A DNA stretch of 39,678 nt from Vibrio xiamenensis (GTDB lineage: Bacteria > Pseudomonadota > Gammaproteobacteria > Enterobacterales > Vibrionaceae), in assembly GCF_900100015.1 (NCBI RefSeq), contig NZ_FNDD01000030.1, positions 36,588-76,265 of the forward strand, in the 5' to 3' direction. A program made the translations under genes and the position numbers. Shown piece by piece: positions 15,149-22,342 of this stretch. The stretch's first letter is position 1. Each line of letters opens with the position of its first letter. The notes below the pieces were generated by a model. That model did no database searches and was not told the DNA's origin. It worked only from the letters and a program-made list of their open reading frames with translations.

Positions 15149-16225
15149 TCAAGTTTGAAGTGCGACACTTTCTACAGATGCGCATAAATATACTCCGTTG
15201 GTGTCCTATACCCAAGTCTTTTGCGTGGGCGCGTATTTAATTTGTGTGCAATTTCATTGCAGAGCTTCTGTGTTACGTGTGACATAGAAGTTCGTTTTGG
15301 TAAGTATTGTCGTATCAAACCATTGGTGTTTTCATTGGTGCCTCGCTCCCATGAGTGGTATGGATTTGCAAAGTAAAACAGACAGTTATGATGTTTTTCT
15401 AGTTGCGCATAACCATGAAATTCAGTGCCGTTATCCGCCGTTATCGTCTTAAAAGGTAAGTCAGAGCGGGTCATGATTTTGCTCATTCTTACGTTGAGCG
15501 ACTCGCTTGTTCTATCGTCCATTTGCCCAATAAAAGTGTAGCCAGTCATTCTGTCGACTAAAGTCACGATACAGTGCTTGGTTCCGCGGCCAACGACGGT
15601 ATCAATTTCCCAGTGACCAGGCTCTTTTCGATGCTCAGCTTTTGCAGGTCTTTCGGTAATATGACGCTTTGCTGCCAGCCGACCTCGGCTGTCTTTTGAG
15701 TTATACCTTTTGCGCCTTTTCTTAGTGGATTGGCGTAGGTGTTTCCATAGGGTTCCACCGAGAGCTTTGTCATTCCAAATATGCTGATAAATGAGCTCGT
15801 GGCTCATTGTTGGATAGCCTCTTACTCTTAGATATCCGACGATTTGGTCAGGGCTCCAATCCAGTCGTAGCAAGGCTTCAGGTAACCTGAAGTCGATTTC
15901 GCTGTAACGCTTATTTCTGCGCGAGCGGCTCAGCCTGTTGCGAGCCATTTGTTGGGCTCTCCACGCCTGATAAGAGTACCTTTTAAAGTGTCTGTTGTAT
16001 CGGGAATTGCGTTCAATTTCTCGATAGATAGTCGCTTTGTGACGACCCAGTTGTTTAGCTATTTTAGCGGTACTAATTCCTTGCTTTCTGAGCGCAGAAA
16101 TCATATACCTTTCGTCCTCAGTGAGGTGCGTGTATTTCATGTTTTTTACTTCTTGGCGGGAGCAAACTTCATGATTATCGCATCTCACTGTTTTTATGTT
16201 CAGAGGTGTCGCACTTCGTACTTGA
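15149..16225 (-). mobile_element. IS30-family insertion sequence
   Basis: An element of about 1.08 kb bounded by imperfect inverted repeats. The left end reads TCAAGTTTGAAGTGCGACAC (15149-15168) and the right end GTGTCGCACTTCGTACTTGA (16206-16225), with 18 of 20 positions complementary. It contains one transposase gene on the minus strand. I could not define a target-site duplication from the flanks (…CTTAGTA and ATCCAAGG…). It separates the ParE-like toxin gene from the last attC, so the toxin-antitoxin cassette now carries the IS inside it. Confidence 0.85.
15172..16140 (-). CDS. IS30-family DDE transposase
   Basis: A 322-residue transposase. The N-terminal HTH reads YTHLTEDERYMISALRKQGISTAKIAKQLGRHKATIYREIERN, the IS30 signature. 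The DDE catalytic core has D180 (HWEIDTVVG), D236 (TITADNGTEF) and E270 (WERGTNENTNGLIRQYLPK). The C-terminal NTRPRKRLGYRTPTEY motif is also typical. A 16-residue upstream extension exists, but the ATG at 16140 gives the normal family start (MKYTHLTEDER). The frame is intact and the IS ends lie directly outside, so the element may be active. Confidence 0.95.
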   Translation of the reverse strand: MKYTHLTEDERYMISALRKQGISTAKIAKQLGRHKATIYREIERNSRYNRHFKRYSYQAWRAQQMARNRLSRSRRNKRYSEIDFRLPEALLRLDWSPDQIVGYLRVRGYPTMSHELIYQHIWNDKALGGTLWKHLRQSTKKRRKRYNSKDSRGRLAAKRHITERPAKAEHRKEPGHWEIDTVVGRGTKHCIVTLVDRMTGYTFIGQMDDRTSESLNVRMSKIMTRSDLPFKTITADNGTEFHGYAQLEKHHNCLFYFANPYHSWERGTNENTNGLIRQYLPKRTSMSHVTQKLCNEIAHKLNTRPRKRLGYRTPTEYIYAHL

Positions 16226-16237
16226 ATCCAAGGCGGC

Positions 16238-16360
16238 TAACAAACTGTTTAAGAGTGATTCGCAACGCGTGGCATTTTTACTATGCGTTGGTTTAAGTGA
16301 TTAAGGTGGTTTGCGGCAGCATCGGTTGAATCGCCACTACTTCAGTAGACGACTTTTAGC
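16238..16360 (+). repeat. attC 11, degenerate terminal site
   Basis: It starts TAACAAACTGTTTAAGAGTG and keeps a VPR-like body (CGCAACGCGTGGCATTTTTAC...GAATCGCCACTACTT). At the 3' end the expected CAGGGCGTTAG is replaced by CAGTAGACGACTTTTAG, so the GTTRRRY core is lost. This end of the array is probably recombination-dead, fixing the array in place. Confidence 0.8.
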
Positions 16361-16470
16361 CTCATTATGTTCTGACTAGTTTAATGTACATCTTTGAGAT
16401 TTAACCTTATTAGCAAGATCTACTGTAATGCCGCCTAACTAAGTACTCACACTGTTAAATATCCAAGCTG

Positions 16471-16512
16471 GGTTAGTTATCGTCCACAACGATCACTAAC
16501 CTTTTCTATTTT
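16471..16512 (+). terminator. Strong stem-loop with U-rich tail before pilS
   Basis: GGTTAGTTATCGT (16471-16483), loop CCACA, then ACGATCACTAACC (16489-16501) form a 13-bp stem with one mismatch, followed by CTTTTCTATTTT. This has the form of an intrinsic terminator ending only 12 bp before the pilS start codon. It may stop or reduce read-through from the cassette array, or act as a leader structure that protects a separate pilS mRNA. Confidence 0.6.
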
Positions 16513-16523
16513 GGATACTTTTA

Positions 16524-17030
16524 ATGAAAACAAATCAACTCACTTTAAAGCGAAAACGTAAACAAGGCGGTTTCACGTTAGTCGAAATCCTGATTGTGGT
16601 TGCGATTATCGGTGTCTTGGGTATCGCTGCAACGTCGGGTAGTGGTAGTGCTGATAAAAGCTCTAAAGTCACAACCCAAGTTGCACTGAGTAACCAAGTC
16701 GTCGCTGCAATGGCTGACTACAAACAGGTTTACCTGAACTACCGAAACGCAACCATTGAACGCTTGTGTGAAAAAACTTCACTATCAACCACTATCTGTG
16801 GTCCTGATGGCGATGGTGTTGGCACAAATATCTATGGTGGCGACTACATCATCACACAGGTTTCAGGAAACCCTGGCGCTTATACCCTTGAAATCACAAA
16901 CCTTGCAGAAGATGCGGATATGTATGCCGACCGTTACGCTCGTTACACAGCTGACGCGTGTACTGAAGGTCTAGATGGCTGTTCTACCATCACTGTCGGT
17001 GCAGACTCTGTAACTTCAACGCACAAGTAA
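16524..17030 (+). CDS. PilS, major type IVb prepilin
   Basis: A 168-residue prepilin. A 16-residue basic leader ends in KQGG, with cleavage before F17, giving the mature start FTLVEILIVVAIIGVLGIAAT. E5 of the mature protein and the hydrophobic assembly helix are present. The globular part contains four cysteines: two in ERLCEKTSLSTTICG (about 81 and 92) and two in DACTEGLDGC near the C terminus, the likely disulfide of the pilin D-region. Size and helix fit R64/ICE PilS. No prepilin peptidase gene is in the window, so host PilD or a PilU elsewhere must process it. It is the first pil gene after the cassette array, 12 bp after a strong hairpin. Confidence 0.9.
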   Translation: MKTNQLTLKRKRKQGGFTLVEILIVVAIIGVLGIAATSGSGSADKSSKVTTQVALSNQVVAAMADYKQVYLNYRNATIERLCEKTSLSTTICGPDGDGVGTNIYGGDYIITQVSGNPGAYTLEITNLAEDADMYADRYARYTADACTEGLDGCSTITVGADSVTSTHK

Positions 17031-17034
17031 CGCT

Positions 17035-17568
17035 ATGAAGAGACAGAAAGGTTTTACGTTACTGGAAGTTATGTGGGGAATCGCAATCTTATCGGTAATC
17101 GTAGGAGCAATCAGTCTCGGGATCAGAGATTCAAGCGATAAATCGAGGGCTAAATATAGCTCTCGATTTGTTTTAACCGAACTTAACCGAGCACTTGATG
17201 ATTACTACGGTTTGAAGATAAGTGGTTCTGATGATGCTTGCTTGGATTTGGATGTTTCATTTGATGACTTGGTACACAGTAAATTTTTAGATGCCGATTT
17301 ACTGGAAAATTCAAAAATCGAATCGGTCGATCTCAAATATCTCAAGCGCACTATTGAGCCCAAGTACATAACGAGTAAACAGATCGAGTTTGAATTCACG
17401 GACGAACCGGCGACAACCAACTTTGCTGCTAAGGCGCCAATCGCTTATTCCTCTTTGAAAGGCCGTGAACTCACTTACATCCAAACCATTCTTCAAGACC
17501 GTCATTTGTCCCCAGTCGCGGGAATGTATAAAGCATCACCGTATGGCTGTTGGGAGCAGGCATTCTAA
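17035..17568 (+). CDS. Minor prepilin-like protein
   Basis: A 177-residue prepilin. The short leader MKRQKG is followed by FTLLEVMWGIAILSVIVGAISLG, with the G/F cleavage site and Glu at mature position 5. Cysteines occur near residues 62 (DDACLDL) and 172 (YGCWEQAF). It begins only 4 bp after pilS and is surely co-transcribed. Minor pilins of this size prime assembly or sit at the pilus tip; here it probably forms a complex with the next protein. It is not clearly a PilS paralogue, as outside the N-terminal helix I see little similarity. Confidence 0.82.
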   Translation: MKRQKGFTLLEVMWGIAILSVIVGAISLGIRDSSDKSRAKYSSRFVLTELNRALDDYYGLKISGSDDACLDLDVSFDDLVHSKFLDADLLENSKIESVDLKYLKRTIEPKYITSKQIEFEFTDEPATTNFAAKAPIAYSSLKGRELTYIQTILQDRHLSPVAGMYKASPYGCWEQAF

Positions 17569-17585
17569 TTAAGGAGGCGTAAGCC

Positions 17586-18551
17586 ATGGGTTTAATTTAC
17601 CCACTTATCGTTGTCTTACTGGGCGCGGTCACGTACCTGTTAGATACACAACTTTTCGTAGAAAAGCGCAATTCAGAAGTGCGAGCCATTGAAATCACCG
17701 TCAACAAAGTTGATTCGATTTACACCGCCGCGGTTGCCTACCATATCGAAAACATTGCTGGTGTAGAGGATTATAACTCGGCAAGCAGATGGCCTACCGA
17801 TATGCAGGAGCTCTACGATACTGGTTTGCTCACTCAGTGTGATGGTAGTGCTGACGTTTGTTATGAGCATAACACCACGCCTTGGGGTTCAACGATTTCA
17901 ATTGAGCCAGTTGTAGTGGATGTCGATACCGGCGCGTCACCATCAGGAACGGTCAGTGTTAGCCGGCTGAAATTTACTATGGATGCCGCGGGTGCTACTC
18001 CAACAAATTCAGGTGATTTCAGCGTTGCAAATCGTATAGCTGGCTACTACCCAAATGGCAGTACAGAAGGCACTGAGATTACATTCTATTTCGACCGTCC
18101 AGGCACTGAATATGTCCATCAAGCATTTACAAGGCGTGACGGTTCTGCGTTGCCTACTAATGACTGGAACTTCGCCGGTTATACCATCGAGGACATTGGC
18201 GACCTGAATTTTAAAGACTTCACAGATAGCGATGGCAATCCGGTTAGTGTGCTGGAGTCTACTTTCGATACCGTTGGTTTGTATGGGCAGGATCAACTTG
18301 TTGGAAAACCAAATTGCCCTCAAAACTACACACCTGAAATATTTACTGCAATTTCACATTTTACGGGTAGGGGAGTTAGGGCCGTCAAGCTGGGCTCAGT
18401 CCAGTCATATGCTTCTGTCGATTCAGCAAGCGGAGATTGGAAAATTCATTTCAGGTACTACACCCAGGATGATGATGGGAATGGTCAGTGGGAGTATCCG
18501 AATGAAATTGATGCTAAGGCATTGGTTTTAACAAAGTGTTCCAAGTCATAA
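17586..18551 (+). CDS. PilV-like minor pilin or tip adhesin
   Basis: A 321-residue protein preceded by a perfect AAGGAGG RBS. The N terminus is a hydrophobic helix (GLIYPLIVVLLGAVTYLLDTQLFV) followed by a polar helical stretch (VNKVDSIYTAAVAYHIENIAGV) much like PilV of type IVb systems. However it lacks a standard basic leader and the GF-E start: processing, if any, would be after Gly2, giving a leader of two residues. The rest is a beta-rich, Cys-containing globular region (C at about 90, 97, 243 and 319) that suits a tip adhesin. There is no shufflon recombinase or repeat in view. By position it is the pilus tip protein; the family call is tentative. Confidence 0.6.
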   Translation: MGLIYPLIVVLLGAVTYLLDTQLFVEKRNSEVRAIEITVNKVDSIYTAAVAYHIENIAGVEDYNSASRWPTDMQELYDTGLLTQCDGSADVCYEHNTTPWGSTISIEPVVVDVDTGASPSGTVSVSRLKFTMDAAGATPTNSGDFSVANRIAGYYPNGSTEGTEITFYFDRPGTEYVHQAFTRRDGSALPTNDWNFAGYTIEDIGDLNFKDFTDSDGNPVSVLESTFDTVGLYGQDQLVGKPNCPQNYTPEIFTAISHFTGRGVRAVKLGSVQSYASVDSASGDWKIHFRYYTQDDDGNGQWEYPNEIDAKALVLTKCSKS

Positions 18552-18577
18552 TAAAAGGTATTAAAAATAATAAAAGG

Positions 18578-18609
18578 TTGTTTAATTTGATGGTACTAGA
18601 TACTATACA
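18578..18609 (+). promoter_or_regulatory. Weak promoter candidate before the protease gene
   Basis: In the 82-bp AT-rich gap after the PilV-like gene, TTGTTT (18578-18583) is 17 bp from TACTAT (18601-18606), and TATACAAT overlaps downstream. Matches to consensus are partial, but the gap and the low GC make a separate transcript for the protease plausible. Confidence 0.3.
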
Positions 18610-18633
18610 ATCAGTTTCATTAGGGGTTGAATC

Positions 18634-20532
18634 ATGAACACTTATTTTAAATTATCTCTTGCCGCGTTCGTTGCACTATCTGCCTTCTCTGCTAATGCCA
18701 TGACTTTTGGTAAGCCAAAGTATTTGCGCACTATGGAAGCAAATGCGCTGTCAGCATCCTCACTAACAAATTTCCCTGAATGTGATTTTGAATACGACAC
18801 GTTAGGGGGAGAGTTCATTCAAAGAGTTGCATTTTACGTTACTAAAGATGTCTTGAATTATGCGACCAAGGAAGAGGTATCAAGTTGGGTTGATGAGCAA
18901 ATTGGATTTGCCAACATCAGTTTGCGCAACAATTGCGTGAAACTAAAAAAGGAAGTGGCTCTTGTCAGGTACGTGAATGAATTAATCGATCAAGAGTTTT
19001 ATGGCAAAACATATAATGCTGAAGATCTCAATGTCGTTGATTATCAGTCTATGATCAGCGGGATGAATTCTACTCAAGGGGGCGTACTCCAAGAAACCTC
19101 TCAACAAATGAAATCAGATTGGAAGGAGTTTGGGTTCGATAGAGTAGTCAATGTCATTCCTTACTATAGAAAGTATGGGAACGGGGTAGTTTGCGGTGTC
19201 GGTGGAAACTTTTTTACAAGGCCTAATGCCGAAGAATTTACGTATATGGATGCGCCAAATAATTCATGGGGTTCTGAGACATTATCTACCCAATTTTTTG
19301 CTACTGTTGCGTGGCCGAATAACCCAATGTGTGAATCAAAGAGCATTGTGGCGCACGAACTTGGTCATACCGATGGTCTTTTCCATGAGCGTGGTCAGCA
19401 GCCAACGGTAAACTATGACGATACGCTTGGTTATGCCGCGTCATGCGGTGGCCATAACAGCATTATGTATTCAGGCATCGATACGCCTTCTGCACTCGGT
19501 TTCTTCTCTTCCCCAAATTTAACCATCAATGGCGAAGCCTGTGGAGATCCATCGACGGTTAAAGGTGTCGATTCAGTAGAAACTTTGCATTTCAATCTTG
19601 GCCTTTCTTCACTGCATTCAAATCCTCGTGATGTTCCACATCAAGGTGTTGTTGATGCTGGCGATTCAGGGCAAGTCGGTGATACCTCTACTTGGAATTT
19701 TATTACCAATACGCGTCATTCCAATAACGTTGCGGTGGGCTCTGTGGAAATTACCGACTCTCCGACAGCGCTAAGTGAGTCAGATGAAGTTCTAGCAATT
19801 GAAGTCACTCGAACGGATACAAGCGCCGATGCAAGTGTTGTGGTGAAGCTAGAAGGGGAAGGTGCTTATGCAGGCGCCGACTTTGAAGCAGAGAAAGTAG
19901 TGTCATTTGTTGGGGGGCAAAACACGGAAACTGTAGAGTTCTCTATCTATGAAAGTAACATTCCTCGTGCTGGTGGCACGGTTACTGTGTCACTCGCTTA
20001 CCCGAGTAAAGTCGAGTTGGGTGAAGAGAGCACGGTTTCACTTTCGTATACGCCAAACAAACAAGGTGATGTAGGTAGAGCTAAACTCGCTGCGGCTGAG
20101 ATTTATTGCGATGCAAATTGCACCGATGGCACGATTGAAGTTAAGCGTACTGGGGGAACAGAAGGCGAACTGCCGTTTGATTTAGTGATCCGTGAAGATG
20201 GTGATTTAGTGACTCGTCTTTCGTATAGCTTCTTAGATGGCGAATCAGCTTTGAGTCTTCCATACAGCAGTGACGCGATTACTTCACTCACTACGATTGA
20301 TATCGAAGCGGCTCATCCAGTGTTGGTAGAGTATGGGCGATTGTTCTTCTCTTATGAATACGAGACGACACCCGATCCAGAAACAGAAACCACACCTGAA
20401 ACCGATAACACGGAAACCGTGATTGTCGATGAGGGGCAAAGCACCAGTGGTGGCGGTGGTTCTGGTGGCTCAATGTCTTTAGGTTTGTTGGCCTTATTAG
20501 GGCTAACAGTCTTAAGGAGACAAACTCGATAG
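18634..20532 (+). CDS. Secreted metzincin-type protease with GlyGly-CTERM
   Basis: A 632-residue exported zinc protease. A signal peptide (to about residue 22, SAFSANA) is followed by the catalytic domain. HELGHTDGLFH (about 242-252) matches HExxHxxGxxH, and NSIMYSGI (about 283-290) is the Met-turn that defines metzincins. A Calx-beta-like domain follows (about 370-475, with GADFEAEKVVSFVGGQNTETVEF), then a second beta domain. The C terminus is a Thr/Glu/Pro-rich linker, GGGGSGGS, a hydrophobic helix and RRQTR: the GlyGly-CTERM signal processed by rhombosortase in vibrios that export through type II secretion. It lies between the pilin genes and a PilZ gene. I infer a surface protease linked to pilus function or host/biofilm contact; its substrate is unknown. 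Confidence 0.88.
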   Translation: MNTYFKLSLAAFVALSAFSANAMTFGKPKYLRTMEANALSASSLTNFPECDFEYDTLGGEFIQRVAFYVTKDVLNYATKEEVSSWVDEQIGFANISLRNNCVKLKKEVALVRYVNELIDQEFYGKTYNAEDLNVVDYQSMISGMNSTQGGVLQETSQQMKSDWKEFGFDRVVNVIPYYRKYGNGVVCGVGGNFFTRPNAEEFTYMDAPNNSWGSETLSTQFFATVAWPNNPMCESKSIVAHELGHTDGLFHERGQQPTVNYDDTLGYAASCGGHNSIMYSGIDTPSALGFFSSPNLTINGEACGDPSTVKGVDSVETLHFNLGLSSLHSNPRDVPHQGVVDAGDSGQVGDTSTWNFITNTRHSNNVAVGSVEITDSPTALSESDEVLAIEVTRTDTSADASVVVKLEGEGAYAGADFEAEKVVSFVGGQNTETVEFSIYESNIPRAGGTVTVSLAYPSKVELGEESTVSLSYTPNKQGDVGRAKLAAAEIYCDANCTDGTIEVKRTGGTEGELPFDLVIREDGDLVTRLSYSFLDGESALSLPYSSDAITSLTTIDIEAAHPVLVEYGRLFFSYEYETTPDPETETTPETDNTETVIVDEGQSTSGGGGSGGSMSLGLLALLGLTVLRRQTR

Positions 20533-20537
20533 TAACA

Positions 20538-20565
20538 ATGCAGGGCTTAGCCCTGCATTTCAATT
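20538..20565 (+). terminator. Terminator after the protease gene
   Basis: ATGCAGGGC-TTA-GCCCTGCAT (20538-20558) is a perfect 9-bp stem followed by TTCAATTT. It lies 6 bp after the protease stop codon and separates it from the PilZ gene. Confidence 0.8.
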
Positions 20566-20583
20566 TAGTGGTATGAGGTAGCT

Positions 20584-20961
20584 ATGGAGAACAACGGGCC
20601 TCAAGGTCGAGAGCGGAGACGTCATAAGCGCTTTAGAGCGTCTATAACTGGTTCAATTCACTATACGAAACACTTCGTCTTTTTAGATGAGCTGAAATGT
20701 GAAGTTGTTGATATATCAAAAGGCGGTGTGAAGTTAAGCGCGACTCAAAAGCATAATTTCCGCAAGAACAAGAAGTACGATTTGAATCTAAAAATTTTTG
20801 GGAAGATTGTTAAATTCAAAATTGCGGTACTCGATTGCTATGGGGATGGCTACCAAGGGTACAGCTATTCATGCCAATTCTACGAATTATCAGCTGATGC
20901 TGAATCGGTTATCAACGAGCTATTACGGTATTTCGAAAGCCTCGTTGAGACAACATTTTGA
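20584..20961 (+). CDS. PilZ-domain protein
   Basis: A 125-residue single-domain PilZ protein. The c-di-GMP binding motifs are both present: the RxxxR loop in RERRRHKRFR (about 9-18) and DISKGGVKLS (about 43-52, matching D/NxSxxG). The chain then continues through the beta-barrel strands and a C-terminal helix. It likely acts as a cytoplasmic sensor of cyclic di-GMP. Its location between the pilus/protease block and parA suggests control of pilus assembly or protease output by the sessile-motile switch, but no partner is evident. Terminators lie on both sides, so it is probably transcribed alone. Confidence 0.88.
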   Translation: MENNGPQGRERRRHKRFRASITGSIHYTKHFVFLDELKCEVVDISKGGVKLSATQKHNFRKNKKYDLNLKIFGKIVKFKIAVLDCYGDGYQGYSYSCQFYELSADAESVINELLRYFESLVETTF

Positions 20962-20963
20962 CG

Positions 20964-20998
20964 AACAGGGCGTTTACGAAAGTTACGCCCTGTTTTTA
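20964..20998 (+). terminator. Terminator after the PilZ gene
   Basis: AACAGGGCGT (20964-20973) pairs with ACGCCCTGTT (20985-20994), followed by TTTAA. The T run following a GC-rich stem three bases after the PilZ stop codon makes this a standard intrinsic terminator. Confidence 0.85.
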
Positions 20999-21027
20999 AT
21001 TGACCTTTTGTTACTCTCAGTGTTAGA

Positions 21028-21062
21028 TTGTCGCCATAACGACAAAATGACACTTTGGCGAC
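21028..21062 (+). promoter_or_regulatory. Nested dyads before parA
   Basis: TTGTCG-N6-CGACAA (21028-21045) overlaps GTCGCCA-N19-TGGCGAC (21030-21062), 42 bp before the parA start. ParA proteins with an N-terminal HTH extension repress their own operon, and these dyads are the obvious operator candidates. They do not resemble the palindromes at the left end of the window. Confidence 0.5.
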
Positions 21063-21104
21063 GAAGTGGAATTTAGGAAACAAATGAACTAATCGGTGAC
21101 AATA

Positions 21105-22340
21105 ATGAAATTGATGCAATTAGAAGAAAGAGCAAAGCGAGCCAAAGCAGTTCGTGAAGAGCGCGATTTACTTCATGAGATGTTCGAAAGCGATAACACT
21201 GGCATTACTTACAATACCGAAGATATCGCTGGTATCTTCCGTATTGCATCTAGCCGAAAAGCTCGTGATGAACTGAATAAAATTGAAAAAAGTGAAGATG
21301 TCACTTTTGGTCGTGCGGCCAATAATCAGTTCGCTCTTACTCCTGATGAAGTTCATTGGTTATGCGGCCACTTCAAAATTCCACCTTATAGCGCACTAGG
21401 CAAACGTGCATTTGTCATGAATAACATCAACCTAAAAGGTGGTGTAGGTAAATCGACTTCGGGGTGCATGATTGCTGATGGTCTAACAAAGTCGGTTGAT
21501 CATATCTCCAAACAGATGCGCATTCTTATCATCGATTTAGATCCACAAGGTTCGGCAACCAAGCATTTCCTTGGTGATTTCCGTAGCGCAGCATTATTCC
21601 AGTCTGCTATTACGCTTATGGCATCGGAAAGCACGGATCTCGACTTGATAAACGAACTGAGTATTGTCAAAGATACTTCGAATAAAAACGTGCACATCAT
21701 CCCATGTACAACAGATGATGGTTTCTTGTCGGAACAACTTTCAGAGGTCGCTGAAGAGCAAGGTATTGAAGTTCACGAAATGCTTTATGAGCGCGTAATT
21801 AAGCCAGTCGAATACCAATATGATGTGATTATCTTAGATGCAGGTCCACACATGGATAACGTCTTACGTGCATCTATCGGTGCATCGGATGGCCTACTAA
21901 CTCCAATCCCGCCGAAAGAATTTGATTTTGACAGCACACTGAAATTCTTTGAACGATTTCCTGATATTTTCACTTCACTGATTGAACGTGGTTACGACAT
22001 TGAACGCCTTCAATTTTCAAAAGTTTTCATGAACTTGTGGAAAGAAAATGCTCGTTCGTCGGTTTCAAGATTGTATAACGCAAGAGCGATGAATGAACTT
22101 ACGGAAATTTTTGGTGAGTCTGATTTGATTTCTGAACACTTACCAGAAGAAGAGGCATATCAACGTTGTGCCGACAACCAACATACAATCTTTTCAATGG
22201 CTCAATCTACATATGGCAAAGAATTGGGTGATTTGATTCCATTTAACCGTGCAAAAGCTCAAGCAACTAAGTGGTTGAATGCGGTTTGGCGAACTATCAG
22301 CCTTGCTCATCAAAAATTCGACTCAAACGGGGGTAAATAG
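21105..22340 (+). CDS. ParA, type Ia partition ATPase
   Basis: A 411-residue plasmid-type ParA. The first 100 residues form an extension with an HTH-like segment (NTEDIAGIFRIASSRKARDELNKIE), typical of type Ia proteins (P1 ParA, SopA) that also repress the operon. The deviant Walker A is LKGGVGKST (about 109-117). Walker A' lies in ILIIDLDPQGSATKHFL (about 146-162) and Walker B in YDVIILDAGPHMDNVLRA (about 242-260). ATP-driven nucleoid binding by ParA, stimulated by ParB on its centromere, separates element copies. An in-frame GTG nine bases upstream exists, but GGTG at 21095-21098 is well placed as the RBS for ATG 21105. parB follows after 2 bp. Confidence 0.92.
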   Translation: MKLMQLEERAKRAKAVREERDLLHEMFESDNTGITYNTEDIAGIFRIASSRKARDELNKIEKSEDVTFGRAANNQFALTPDEVHWLCGHFKIPPYSALGKRAFVMNNINLKGGVGKSTSGCMIADGLTKSVDHISKQMRILIIDLDPQGSATKHFLGDFRSAALFQSAITLMASESTDLDLINELSIVKDTSNKNVHIIPCTTDDGFLSEQLSEVAEEQGIEVHEMLYERVIKPVEYQYDVIILDAGPHMDNVLRASIGASDGLLTPIPPKEFDFDSTLKFFERFPDIFTSLIERGYDIERLQFSKVFMNLWKENARSSVSRLYNARAMNELTEIFGESDLISEHLPEEEAYQRCADNQHTIFSMAQSTYGKELGDLIPFNRAKAQATKWLNAVWRTISLAHQKFDSNGGK

Positions 22341-22342
22341 TC

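Larger units (their letters stand above)
7943..16360 (+). mobile_element. Gene-cassette array without integrase (CALIN)
   Basis: Eleven attC sites, 96-124 bp each and on the same strand, separate small + strand genes. This is the pattern of a Vibrio superintegron cassette array, but no integron integrase gene or obvious attI is present in the window. The left boundary is probably the GTTATGT at 7943-7949, about 40 bp after pilR, which fits the GTTRRRY core of a secondary recombination site. The right boundary is the degenerate last attC near 16360. TTATGTTC occurs at both edges (7944-7951 and 16365-16372). All cassettes point the same way as the pil operon, so read-through from pilR could transcribe them. 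Two insertion sequences lie inside. Confidence 0.9.

Noticed and set aside
15141..16232. Target-site duplication for the IS30 element
   Set aside because: No 2-3 bp direct repeat could be placed consistently at both ends of the inverted repeats.
17586..18551. Shufflon at the PilV-like gene
   Set aside because: No alternative C-terminal segments, inverted 19-bp-type repeats or Rci-like recombinase occur downstream.
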